In this document: positions 26,203 through 35,186 of the stretch, one piece after another
Position numbering within the stretch: position 1 is the stretch's first letter
How the letters are laid out: every line of letters starts with the position of its first letter
Assembly (NCBI RefSeq): GCF_021390715.1
Contig: NZ_JAJGWT010000003.1
Span: 248,001 to 312,000 of the forward strand
DNA length: 64,000 bases
Source: Tenacibaculum piscium
GTDB lineage: Bacteria > Bacteroidota > Bacteroidia > Flavobacteriales > Flavobacteriaceae
Reading direction: 5' to 3'
Notes under the pieces: generated by a model
Database searches by the model: none
The model's input: only the letters and a program-made list of their open reading frames with translations
Told to the model about the DNA's origin: nothing
Made by a program: the position numbers and the translations under genes

Positions 26203-27081
26203 TTAGTTCTCTTTTACTAAATTTAATAAATACTGTCCGTAGCCGTTCTTTTTTAAGGGTTCGGCAAGTTCACGCACTTTTTCTTTTGAAATATATCCCA
26301 TATATAAAGCTATTTCTTCTAAACAAGCTACTTTTAAACCTTGTCGTTTTTCGATGGTTTCAATAAATTGACTTGCCTCTAATAATGAATCGTGAGTACC
26401 AGTATCTAGCCAAGCAAAACCACGTCCCATAAGTTGAACTTTTAGTTGTTTATCTTCTAAATATTGTTGATTTACAGACGTAATTTCTAACTCTCCTCTT
26501 TCTGAAGGAACTACTTTTTTTGCTATTTCAATAACATTATTCGGATAAAAATACAGCCCAACAACTGCATAATTTGACTTTGGATTTTCTGGTTTTTCAA
26601 TAATTGATATTGCGTTACCATTATCATCAAAATCAACAACTCCGTAACGTTTTGCATCTTTTACATAATAACCGAAAATAGTTGCTTTTTTATCACTTTG
26701 AACATTATTAATTGCCGAAGCTAACATTTCTGGCAATCCGTGACCATAAAAAATATTATCTCCTAAAATCAAGCAAACATCATCATTTCCTATAAACTTT
26801 TCTCCAATGATAAACGCCTGTGCTAATCCATCTGGAGATGGTTGTTCTGCATATTTTAAAGTTATTCCTAAATCAGTTCCATCGCCTAATAATTTTTCAA
26901 AATTAGGTAAATCATTGGGTGTTGAAATAATAAGAATTTCTTTGATTCCCGCAAGCATTAATACCGATAACGGATAATAAATCATCGGTTTATCGTACAC
27001 AGGAAGTAATTGTTTTGATACGCCTTTTGTTATCGGATATAAGCGTGTTCCTGATCCGCCTGCTAAAATTATGCCTTTCAT
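26203..27081 (-). CDS. rfbA: Glucose-1-phosphate thymidylyltransferase
   Basis: A 292-residue nucleotidyltransferase that makes dTDP-glucose. The signature [11 protein letters not shown] binds the nucleotide phosphate near residue 8. [19 protein letters not shown] and [14 protein letters not shown] follow as in RmlA. It is 9 nt downstream of the sugar transferase gene. Confidence 0.96.
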   Translation of the reverse strand: MKGIILAGGSGTRLYPITKGVSKQLLPVYDKPMIYYPLSVLMLAGIKEILIISTPNDLPNFEKLLGDGTDLGITLKYAEQPSPDGLAQAFIIGEKFIGNDDVCLILGDNIFYGHGLPEMLASAINNVQSDKKATIFGYYVKDAKRYGVVDFDDNGNAISIIEKPENPKSNYAVVGLYFYPNNVIEIAKKVVPSERGELEITSVNQQYLEDKQLKVQLMGRGFAWLDTGTHDSLLEASQFIETIEKRQGLKVACLEEIALYMGYISKEKVRELAEPLKKNGYGQYLLNLVKEN

Positions 27082-27090
27082 AAAAATATT

Positions 27091-27642
27091 TTAAGAGACT
27101 ACTCTATCTCCCTGTCCTTTTCCACCAAGAGTTGCAAAAATATAATTAAAATAGTCTTTTGTTTTGAAAGATTTAATCATTTCAGCATCTTTTAAAGCCA
27201 ATTTTTTAGGAGTTGACATATCTATTTTATTAATTTGAGCCAATCCTGTTATTCCTGGAACAACGTTATAAACACCTAATTTATCTCTTTGTTCAATCAG
27301 TTCTGTTTGATTAAATAAATTAGGACGAGGACCTACTAAACTCATATCACCTTTTAATACATTAATTAATTGTAACAATTCATCTAGTTTTGTTTTTCTT
27401 AAAAATGAACCAAATTTTGTTATTGATGATTTACTAGCTAAATGAGAAGCTACCGATTTCGTATCTTTACTCATGGTTCTAAATTTTAACAAGTTAAATG
27501 GCTTTTTGTTTTTCCCTACTCTTTCTTGAACAAAAATAGGAGAACCTGTATCAAATAATCCTATAATATATAATACTAAACCTATAGGTAATAAAAAAAT
27601 TATTCCGAAGAATGAAAATAAAAAATCAAATAAACGTGTCAT
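27091..27642 (-). CDS. Initiating sugar-1-phosphate transferase (PglC/WcaJ family)
   Basis: A 183-residue monotopic phosphoglycosyl transferase that places the first sugar-1-phosphate on undecaprenyl phosphate. An N-terminal hydrophobic re-entrant segment (residues 6-28) precedes QERVGKNKKPFNLLKFRTM, then TKLDELLQLINVLKGDMS and VGPRP, the catalytic Asp-Glu region and the uridine-binding motif. It is the short PglC-like form without the N-terminal four-span domain. It starts within the stop codon of the reductase-like gene, which suggests that the pair acts on the same UDP-sugar. Confidence 0.92.
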   Translation of the reverse strand: MTRLFDFLFSFFGIIFLLPIGLVLYIIGLFDTGSPIFVQERVGKNKKPFNLLKFRTMSKDTKSVASHLASKSSITKFGSFLRKTKLDELLQLINVLKGDMSLVGPRPNLFNQTELIEQRDKLGVYNVVPGITGLAQINKIDMSTPKKLALKDAEMIKSFKTKDYFNYIFATLGGKGQGDRVVS

Positions 27643-28538
27643 TATTTTTTAAAAGTTTTAGTTGTTTTAATTAAACCTTCTTCAATAGTTAAAGGTAGTT
27701 GATTAATCTGTAATGCTTGTTTTATTTTTTGATTAGAAACAACATAGTCTTGTGTTAATTTCTGTAATCTTTCTGTATTTAATGGTAATTTTAGTTTGTC
27801 TCCCATTTTTGCTGCTGTTGATATTAATGAGGCTGGTATTTTTAATAACCTAGCTTTTTTATCAGAAACAGTTGCTAAAATTTCTATTAACCTGTTAGTA
27901 GATATATCATTATCATCTGTAAAATTATAAATACCAGAAGCTACTGTCTTATTCTCTAACATTTCACCCATTAAAAAATTAAGATTATTAATTGATAAAA
28001 ATGATTTTTTATTATTAAATGAAGCCAAAGGCCAAGGAACCCCCTTATCTACAACTTTAAATAATAAATTAAGATTTCCTTTATTACCCGCTCCATGAAT
28101 CATTGTAGGACGAATTATAAAAAGTCTCTTTCCTTTAGGTAATTCTTTTGATAACAAATATTCCTCTGCCTTTAACTTAGATTTACCATAAGGTGTTTTA
28201 GGTTCAGGTATATGATTTTCATATAATACACCATCAACGGCATCAGCAACAGCCTTAACACTACTGAAAAAGAAAAAATCTTTTACCTCTGAATTTAAAA
28301 ACGAATTAAATAAATTTATAGTCAAATCTGTATTAACTTTAAAATATTCTTTTTCATCTAAAGTATTCGAAGTATCATCTGCTTTTCCTGCTAAGTGAAT
28401 TATTGCATCTGCTTTAGCATCAAAAGTATAGTTTTCATTTCTTAATGAAACTTTTTCTATACTACTACCCTTATTTTCTAAATATTCTGTAATATTACTT
28501 CCAACAAAACCTGAAGCTCCTGTTACTACTATTTTCAT
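27642..28538 (-). CDS. NAD-dependent sugar epimerase/4-ketoreductase (WbpV-like)
   Basis: A 298-residue extended SDR protein. GASGFVGSN forms the cofactor loop, FFFSSVKAVAD gives the catalytic Ser, and YGKSKLKAEE the Tyr/Lys pair. Proteins of this kind next to a PglC/WcaJ-type transferase often reduce the 4-keto sugar made by a WbpM-like dehydratase (UDP-QuiNAc or UDP-FucNAc). The dehydratase in this window lies 14 kb away. The exact sugar is an inference. It overlaps the transferase gene by one base. Confidence 0.8.
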   Translation of the reverse strand: MKIVVTGASGFVGSNITEYLENKGSSIEKVSLRNENYTFDAKADAIIHLAGKADDTSNTLDEKEYFKVNTDLTINLFNSFLNSEVKDFFFFSSVKAVADAVDGVLYENHIPEPKTPYGKSKLKAEEYLLSKELPKGKRLFIIRPTMIHGAGNKGNLNLLFKVVDKGVPWPLASFNNKKSFLSINNLNFLMGEMLENKTVASGIYNFTDDNDISTNRLIEILATVSDKKARLLKIPASLISTAAKMGDKLKLPLNTERLQKLTQDYVVSNQKIKQALQINQLPLTIEEGLIKTTKTFKK

Positions 28539-28554
28539 GTATTAATTTTTAAAA

Positions 28555-29310
28555 TTACTTTTTCTTTAATAATGTTTTTAACACATAAGACACTGTACAA
28601 TAAGCCGATTTTAAAAATCCTAACTTTTCATTCTTAGAATAAATAAACCAATGATATTTTATTAATTTCACTTTATTACTTGATACAGAATTTTTTCGTA
28701 TTCTATAGTCTGCTAATACTTCAGGAAAACAATATACATAATCTGTTTTTTTTAGCAATTTTAACCACAATGCATAATCTTGTCTTTTAGCTATATTATC
28801 CATATAGATTTTACCAAAATAATTAGCATCATAAATTGCTGTTAAACAGCCTACTTTATTTAATGTTAATGATGAATTATATGATGATTTTTCAGGAACA
28901 TTATCTATTGTTACTAAATACTTACCATCTTCATCTATTTGATTATAATAAGTACACGTAAATGGATAGTTATTGGTTTGCATAAAATGCAATTGTTTTT
29001 CAAGTTTTTTCGGTGTCCATAAATCATCGCTATCTAAAAAAGCGATATACCTTCCTTTTGCATTTTTTATTGCTTCATTTCTTGTTAAAGCAGGACCTGA
29101 ATTTGTTTTGTTTTGGATTAATCTTATTTTATCTTTAGGACTTTTTTCGATATAACTTTCAATAATTTCAACAGAATTATCCGTAGACATATCATCAACA
29201 ATAATCATTTCCCAATTCTCATAGGTTTGATTCAGTACTGATTCAATTGTTTGTTTGATAAAATCACTCGAATTATACGATGGCGTTATTATAGATACTT
29301 TGTTCTTCAT
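28555..29310 (-). CDS. Family 2 glycosyltransferase
   Basis: A 251-residue GT-A enzyme. VSIITPSYNSSDFIKQTIES is the nucleotide-binding start. IVDDMSTDNSVEII and AFLDSDDLWTPKKLEKQ (the DxD metal site) are clear. A late RQDYALWLKLLKK matches the acceptor/base region of the WcaA-like group. It acts at the cytoplasmic face in repeat-unit assembly. Donor and linkage cannot be read from sequence. Confidence 0.9.
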   Translation of the reverse strand: MKNKVSIITPSYNSSDFIKQTIESVLNQTYENWEMIIVDDMSTDNSVEIIESYIEKSPKDKIRLIQNKTNSGPALTRNEAIKNAKGRYIAFLDSDDLWTPKKLEKQLHFMQTNNYPFTCTYYNQIDEDGKYLVTIDNVPEKSSYNSSLTLNKVGCLTAIYDANYFGKIYMDNIAKRQDYALWLKLLKKTDYVYCFPEVLADYRIRKNSVSSNKVKLIKYHWFIYSKNEKLGFLKSAYCTVSYVLKTLLKKK

Positions 29311-29350
29311 TGAATATTTTATATCTTAAAAAAATGTATTAAATTTAAAG

Positions 29351-30157
29351 TTATTTTATATCAAAAAAACCTTTAAAAAAACAAACGAAAAAATAGATTG
29401 AATGTTTAACTGATTTTATTTTACTACGATGTCTAATTAAAAAATAAAAGAAAAATATAAATCCTACGAATCCAAAAAGTCTTCTAGAATATCCACCTAA
29501 AAAAGTCATTAATTTTTGATCAAACTCATTAATTTTTCCAGAACTCTCATAAGGGTGATTCACTAAATAAAAAGGAAAATAAACTATTTTCAATTTTTTA
29601 AATATAGCGTCTCGTATAAAAATACTTTCTTCTCCTCCTGTTGAGTATTTAGGCGAGCCTAATCCGAAATTCTGATCAAAAGTTAAATTATTATCTATGA
29701 TACTTTTTCTTCTAAATGCTATTTCAACACTACTAATGTTTTTGAAATTTAAAAAGGTTATTTTTTGCGATTCTTTTTTATACTCTTTATATTCTTGTTC
29801 ACCAGGATTTGTTTTAATTTTCCCTGATAAAATATCTAATGTAGCATCTTTTATAAACTTATCTTTTAACTCATCAATATAAGAGTCTTTATACCGTACA
29901 TCATCATCTGCAATTACACAAATATCTGATTTTGCATTTTTAAGACAATTATTACGATTTAATGACAATCCTCCTTTTTCACAAAAAACTAATGTAACAT
30001 CTTCTCTTTCTTTTAAAATAGATGGTACTTCAAATAAAGTATCATCTATTTTTTGAACTGAAATAACATAAAAAATATCATCTCTTTGATTTAATAAAAT
30101 CAATGGAACATTTTTTACATTTGAACTGATTGTAGATATTAATATATCAACTGTCAT
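29351..30157 (-). CDS. Family 2 glycosyltransferase with C-terminal membrane segment
   Basis: A 268-residue protein of the GT2 fold, more divergent than its neighbours. SLNRNNCLKNAKSDICVIADDDVRY contains an ADDD metal site; GLGSPKYSTGGEESIFIRD is the acceptor region with the Gly-Gly-Glu-Glu motif. A hydrophobic segment near residues 222-240 and another near 250-262 anchor it to the membrane. It is part of the repeat-unit assembly set. Donor unknown. Confidence 0.8.
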   Translation of the reverse strand: MTVDILISTISSNVKNVPLILLNQRDDIFYVISVQKIDDTLFEVPSILKEREDVTLVFCEKGGLSLNRNNCLKNAKSDICVIADDDVRYKDSYIDELKDKFIKDATLDILSGKIKTNPGEQEYKEYKKESQKITFLNFKNISSVEIAFRRKSIIDNNLTFDQNFGLGSPKYSTGGEESIFIRDAIFKKLKIVYFPFYLVNHPYESSGKINEFDQKLMTFLGGYSRRLFGFVGFIFFFYFLIRHRSKIKSVKHSIYFFVCFFKGFFDIK

Positions 30158-30290
30158 ATTATATTAATTTTATGCGTGTTAATTACTAAAAAAAATTATT
30201 TATAAATTTTAAAGCTACAATATAATAGAAAATATACTACTAATCAGAATAAATAACTATTCTATTAATAGTGTATTTTACTTTAAAAAA

Positions 30291-31349
30291 TCATCTTAAA
30301 AAAAACAATTCATAATTATTTAAATAATCTCCTCTATAAGAAGATTGTGCAAAATACAATGTACTGAAATAATAAAAAGTACAAACTGTAAATAAAAATA
30401 CTAATAGAATCATCTTTATATTTACACCTCTTAATTCATTATATAACTGATAAAACCATACAAAGTAAAAAGGTATAAAAAAATAACTAATTCTAACAAC
30501 TTTTTCTCCAAATTGAAAAAAAGTTCCATAAATAAACAAACCAACAAAAGCCATATTTTGAGCATAAGTTAATATGTTGTTTTTGTTGTTTTTCACAAAA
30601 GCACGTTGTATTAAAGAAACAAAAAAGAAAACTAAAATAAGACTATAAAATATTTTTTTACCCGAAACTTGATCTTCGGCTAATGTTCTTTCAAAATAAT
30701 AAGCAAATAAACCTAACTTACTAACTAAAAACATGAATATTTTAGTAGAAAAAAAAGATAAAATCATCAAAACAGTAAAAACATAAATACTATATTTTTT
30801 TTTAAATAATTTATTAAAAAATAAAAACAGTATAAATATTACACCTGATAAATGAAACATTCCTGCTAAAGTAACAAAAAATAAAAATAGCTTCTTTTTA
30901 TTCTCATATAAATAACTAAACCCTAAAAAAATCAGTCCAATAGCTACATATTGTCTTACAAAACCAAAAGAAGTTAAATAAGAAGTTGTAAAAGTTGTAA
31001 ATAAAAAAACAAACAACATACTATAGGACTTAAACCTAAAAGCGCCTATAAATATACTACAGACATACACAATTGATGTTAAAAGGAAAAAAATAAATGG
31101 TGCTTCATAGCTCCTTGCAACTAATAGAAATACCCTACTCAAAGGCTCTATATAATCTAAAGAATAGAAACCATTTATCATGTTTTCATAGCTAAAATAA
31201 TCTATTCCTGCATCATAACGAAAACCTGAAAATAAAATTAAAATAACAACAAATACATATATAGCATTCTTACTTTTAAAAATGTCTGTAAAAATAACAG
31301 TTAACAAAAGCATAAAATACAATGCTAGGTAATATAAATTAAATATCAT
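30291..31349 (-). CDS. wzy: EpsG-family polysaccharide polymerase (Wzy)
   Basis: A 352-residue, strongly hydrophobic protein with about ten predicted spans. The early FRYDAGIDYFSYENM segment, shortly after the second span, is the signature of the EpsG family, which polymerises repeat units in the periplasm. The locus has no other polymerase candidate, and wzx, wzz and wza lie upstream, so it most likely is the Wzy of this system. A 133-bp AT-rich gap follows it. Confidence 0.88.
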   Translation of the reverse strand: MIFNLYYLALYFMLLLTVIFTDIFKSKNAIYVFVVILILFSGFRYDAGIDYFSYENMINGFYSLDYIEPLSRVFLLVARSYEAPFIFFLLTSIVYVCSIFIGAFRFKSYSMLFVFLFTTFTTSYLTSFGFVRQYVAIGLIFLGFSYLYENKKKLFLFFVTLAGMFHLSGVIFILFLFFNKLFKKKYSIYVFTVLMILSFFSTKIFMFLVSKLGLFAYYFERTLAEDQVSGKKIFYSLILVFFFVSLIQRAFVKNNKNNILTYAQNMAFVGLFIYGTFFQFGEKVVRISYFFIPFYFVWFYQLYNELRGVNIKMILLVFLFTVCTFYYFSTLYFAQSSYRGDYLNNYELFFLR

Positions 31350-31390
31350 GCTTTTCTATTCATTTAATATATTGTATGTTTAAAGTTAAA

Positions 31391-32389
31391 TTATTCAACT
31401 AATTTAGTTAGTTTTTTAGTTAATAAATAAATAACTGTTTTAAAAAAATTTACTACACCTATTTTAACAAAATCAAGAGATATTATTAAATGTAAAAGTG
31501 TACTGATGTAATTTTTAGTTACAGACCTATAAAGATAATATTTAAAAGTAATAAGTGCTTTTCTTTGGGCTAAATTCCAGCCTGATAATTGCATTACTTC
31601 TTTTTCATATCTTTTAATTTCATTCAAATCTAAAACAGTAGCAATACGATATGTAATATTATTGTTTTCACAAAAAGCATTCAACATTTTACGTCTTGTT
31701 TGCCCTGCGTAAAATTGTTGTTCAGATAATTTACCTTTACTTATTTGCTGACTACTAACTCTATATTTGAATAAAACTTCTTGTATATTATGAAATTTCC
31801 CATAGTTATGAAATCTACTCCATAATTCGTAATCTTGTGCATATTTAAAAGATTCATTATAAGTGATTTTATCATTATTTTCATCTAAAATAAAATTTCT
31901 AAACATCACTACAGGATGTGCAAAAGGCGATTTTAAGAAAAGAAACATATTATTTTCTTTTGGATAAAAAACCTCTTTTTGAACATCCCCAAAATATTCA
32001 ATATTCGTACCACAAACTACATACTCTTTATTTTCATCTAAAAAATGAACCTGTTTTTCAAATCTTGTTGGATACGAAAAATCATCGGCATCCATTCTGG
32101 CAATATATGTTCCTTTTGCCAACAACAACCCTTTGTTTAACGATTTTGTTAAACCAATATTTTCATTATTTTCAACAATTTGTATTCTTTTATCTTTTTG
32201 TTGATACGCTTTTAATAATTCAATATTTTCTTTTCTTGAAGGTTTATCGTTTACAATAATAAACTCAAAATCAGTAAATGTTTGATTTAAAATAGAATTT
32301 ATAGCCTCTTTCATCCACTCAATAGGCTCTGAATAAATTGACATTATAACCGAAACTTTTACCATTATTTTTTTATTTTTTACATTCAT
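31391..32389 (-). CDS. Family 2 glycosyltransferase
   Basis: A GT-A enzyme of about 330 residues. KVSVIMSIYSEPIEWMKEAI is the donor-binding start. NDKPSRKENIELL and TYIARMDADDFSYPTRFEKQ (DADD metal motif) follow, as does AQDYELWSRFHNYG for the acceptor side. An in-frame ATG eight codons downstream, at 32365, is also plausible. A TTG one codon upstream is rejected. The C-terminal hydrophobic stretches suggest membrane association. Confidence 0.88.
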   Translation of the reverse strand: MNVKNKKIMVKVSVIMSIYSEPIEWMKEAINSILNQTFTDFEFIIVNDKPSRKENIELLKAYQQKDKRIQIVENNENIGLTKSLNKGLLLAKGTYIARMDADDFSYPTRFEKQVHFLDENKEYVVCGTNIEYFGDVQKEVFYPKENNMFLFLKSPFAHPVVMFRNFILDENNDKITYNESFKYAQDYELWSRFHNYGKFHNIQEVLFKYRVSSQQISKGKLSEQQFYAGQTRRKMLNAFCENNNITYRIATVLDLNEIKRYEKEVMQLSGWNLAQRKALITFKYYLYRSVTKNYISTLLHLIISLDFVKIGVVNFFKTVIYLLTKKLTKLVE

Positions 32390-32406
32390 CAAAAACAGAT
32401 AAATTA

Positions 32407-33639
32407 TTATCTTATTTTTTTAAAAAAATTATTCTGTAGTGTTTTTTTCATCAAAATAAAACTTGCTAAAATTGAAGAAACCACTAAAACGAGTGCTACA
32501 TAAAACACTTCTAAATCGTAAATTTTCACTATTAAATATCCTAATAAAATTACACAAAAATTAATACTTAAAATGTTAAACACTTCACTTTGTCTTTCTT
32601 CAATAATAAGTATTCTTGTTGTAACTAAATTTAAAACAGCAGGTATTATCATTAAACAAATAAAGTTATAAAGATTAATTTCTTCCCCTTCAAAAACTCG
32701 TTTTAAAAGATACATTTGTATATAAGATGCTCCAAAATACATCAAAAAATAAGCACCTAAACTAGCTAAAGAAAAAGCTAAAATAAATTTTTTAATTAAT
32801 TTTGAAAAACTAGCATGTTTGTCTTTTTGTTCGGATAAATAAGGGTAAACAGCATTCATTGCTGGTGCAATACCGCTATAAAAAATAGTATATGTTTTTT
32901 GAGATAATGCAAAAATACCTGTTATCGTATTTCCGTAACTAGAAGAAATAAAATACGTAGTAATAGGATTTAGTAAATTATTTAAAAAACTATACGAATA
33001 TATTTCAAAAGAGCTTTTAAGCCTTTTTTTATTGTACGAAAATGTTAGTAATTGATACTTAAAATCAAATTTTCTCGCAAAGAAAAAAATAAGAATACTA
33101 TTAAGAATATATGCACCAACTGTTAAAGTAACATATAGTAATAAATCATTTTCATTTTTTACTAAAAGTACAATTAAAATACCAAAAATAAGTTTAGTTG
33201 AAATTTGCACAAAAGAAACAACTCTTAACTTTTGAATTGCCAAGAAAAAGAATGATAATGAAAAAACCTCAAATAAAATACCAAGAGAAAAAACTAAGGA
33301 TATTATAAAATAACTGTCATATTTAATATTGATAATCAATAAAAAAATCAGGATAGATATAAAAGAAAAAATTATTTTAAACGAAAAAACTTCGGATAAA
33401 ACAGTATGTAGTTTAACTTTATTTTCTTTGAAGAGTGCAATATCTTTAATTGCTTCTATATTGAAACCGAAATTTCCAAAAGAAATAAAAAAACTAAAAA
33501 AAGATAATAAAACCGAAAACTCACCAAAAAGATCTAATCCTATTCTTAAAATTACAATTGGTAATACAACTAACGGAATTAAAAAATCTAATACTTTTAC
33601 GATAGTCAAAAGACCAATATTCTCTAATAATTTACGCAT
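32407..33639 (-). CDS. wzx: Polysaccharide repeat-unit flippase (Wzx)
   Basis: A 410-residue protein with 12 or more hydrophobic segments, of the MATE/MOP flippase superfamily. The N-terminal arrangement (KVLDFLIPLVVLPIVILRIG) and the motif GNFGFNIEAIKDIA fit Wzx proteins. It would move the undecaprenyl-linked repeat unit across the inner membrane. It overlaps the start region of the acetyltransferase gene upstream by 8 bp. Confidence 0.9.
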   Translation of the reverse strand: MRKLLENIGLLTIVKVLDFLIPLVVLPIVILRIGLDLFGEFSVLLSFFSFFISFGNFGFNIEAIKDIALFKENKVKLHTVLSEVFSFKIIFSFISILIFLLIINIKYDSYFIISLVFSLGILFEVFSLSFFFLAIQKLRVVSFVQISTKLIFGILIVLLVKNENDLLLYVTLTVGAYILNSILIFFFARKFDFKYQLLTFSYNKKRLKSSFEIYSYSFLNNLLNPITTYFISSSYGNTITGIFALSQKTYTIFYSGIAPAMNAVYPYLSEQKDKHASFSKLIKKFILAFSLASLGAYFLMYFGASYIQMYLLKRVFEGEEINLYNFICLMIIPAVLNLVTTRILIIEERQSEVFNILSINFCVILLGYLIVKIYDLEVFYVALVLVVSSILASFILMKKTLQNNFFKKIR

Positions 33640-34087
33640 GTATTTTTTTTACTGGTATTCCAACATAAATACCTGGTTCTAAAATACTTTTAGATACGAC
33701 TGCTCCTGCACCAATAATTACATTATCACAGATGGAAACATTCGGTAATATTGTTGCATTTGCCCCTATTTGAACATTATTTCCTATTGTTATCTCAGAA
33801 CCAATATGCACTAATTTAGTACTATTATTACTGTCTTTTGTGAAATTTAATTTAAGCGATATTATTTTTGCTCCAGCAGAAATTGCTACATTATTTCCTA
33901 CACGAATTCCATTTGTTGCATTCAAATAACAATAATCATTTAATGAAAATCTTTCTCCAAAATGTAATTTATTCGGATGTATTATTGAAAAAGGACCATG
34001 AACACTACCTTTTTTGTATGTTTTAGGATATAAAAACTGAAACCTTAACCTATGAAATTTTAAAATAACTCTCTCTAAAATAGCCAT
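33632..34087 (-). CDS. Left-handed beta-helix acyltransferase
   Basis: A 151-residue hexapeptide-repeat protein. Repeats such as IGSEITIGNNVQIGANATILPNVSICDNVIIGAGAVVS build the triangular coil, and the C-terminal SILEPGIYVGIPVKKI is the usual closing segment. Such enzymes O- or N-acetylate sugars with acetyl-CoA. The acceptor is probably a sugar of the repeat unit, by context. The gene overlaps wzx at its 3' end by 8 bp and starts 2 nt after wzz. Confidence 0.85.
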   Translation of the reverse strand: MAILERVILKFHRLRFQFLYPKTYKKGSVHGPFSIIHPNKLHFGERFSLNDYCYLNATNGIRVGNNVAISAGAKIISLKLNFTKDSNNSTKLVHIGSEITIGNNVQIGANATILPNVSICDNVIIGAGAVVSKSILEPGIYVGIPVKKIHA

Positions 34088-34089
34088 AT

Positions 34090-35166
34090 TTATTTTAATT
34101 TTTTAATCCAATCTTTACCAAAAACAACTCCTACTCCTGTTACAATTCCTAAGAAAAGCCAAATTATAAAAATCATTCCTCTTCGAGGTTTTGATTTTAT
34201 AGCAGGTACACTTACAGGATTTATAACTGTAAATACGGGTGTATTTTCTTTTAGTTTAATTTTTTTTGTTTCTAATTCTTTTGCTAATTGCGTATAAACA
34301 TTATAGGCTAAATTATAGTCTGATTGCAAACTTTCTAAACGAGATTTTGAACGAGAAGTAATTAATCCTTGATTTCTGTCTCTAAAACTAGCTAAGGTTG
34401 CTTGTTTATTTTTGAAATCTTTTTTCACTTCGTTATAACGTTCTTGAATAAAAGTAAACTCTTCTTTGGTTTTTTGAGTTTTAAAATTAGTGATTTCTTT
34501 TTCTAATAACTCTTTTGCTTTTTTGGTCATTTGTGCCGCTGGTAAGGCTTCTGGCATCGAAAAATCTATTTTCACAAAACCTTCCTTAGGATTAATCTCT
34601 AATGCTAATTGGTTTTCTATAAATTTAAATAATTTTATTTCTTGTAAGGATACTCTATATATACTATCTTTTCCAACTTGCAACACACTTACTTCATTAC
34701 TTTTAAATAAGCCTATTAACTTACCAGGAAGTCCGATAGTATATTCTTTAATAAAAGAGAGTACGTTTATTTTTTGATGATTTAAATAATATTCTTGATA
34801 GGTAACTTCTTTTTCAAGATGAGAAAATTTTAAAGGCACGTTTAGTAGTTCTTTTTTAAAAAGAATACTTTCTACTATTTTAGGATACAATTGAGGGTGA
34901 ATATCCTTAGAAGCGCTACTACTTCCTAAATTAATTCCTGCCAAAGCGGCTAATCCACCTAAATCACCACCTTTATTGTTTGATAATTGAGGTACTAAAG
35001 TAGTTGATGCCGTATATTCTTTGGCTGAAAAAACAGCAATAAATGCGCCTAAGAAAGCAAAGATAATCATAAAACGGATTACGGTTTTTTTACCTTTCCA
35101 AACAGTTTTAAATAAATCTAATAAATCTATCTCATCAGAAGTATTGTATGTACTTTTATGTTCCAT
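34090..35166 (-). CDS. wzz: Chain-length regulator, Wzz/polysaccharide co-polymerase
   Basis: A 358-residue inner-membrane protein: N-terminal EIDLLDLFKTVWKGKKTV motif, membrane span near residues 32-50, coiled-coil-rich periplasmic domain (residues about 215-310), and a second span near 335-352. The proline-rich NPVSVPAIKSKPRRG before the last span is typical of Wzz. No C-terminal tyrosine kinase domain is present, and no separate kinase occurs nearby. It works with Wzy. Confidence 0.93.
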   Translation of the reverse strand: MEHKSTYNTSDEIDLLDLFKTVWKGKKTVIRFMIIFAFLGAFIAVFSAKEYTASTTLVPQLSNNKGGDLGGLAALAGINLGSSSASKDIHPQLYPKIVESILFKKELLNVPLKFSHLEKEVTYQEYYLNHQKINVLSFIKEYTIGLPGKLIGLFKSNEVSVLQVGKDSIYRVSLQEIKLFKFIENQLALEINPKEGFVKIDFSMPEALPAAQMTKKAKELLEKEITNFKTQKTKEEFTFIQERYNEVKKDFKNKQATLASFRDRNQGLITSRSKSRLESLQSDYNLAYNVYTQLAKELETKKIKLKENTPVFTVINPVSVPAIKSKPRRGMIFIIWLFLGIVTGVGVVFGKDWIKKLK

Positions 35167-35186
35167 TTTTTTTACTCTTATTTTTA

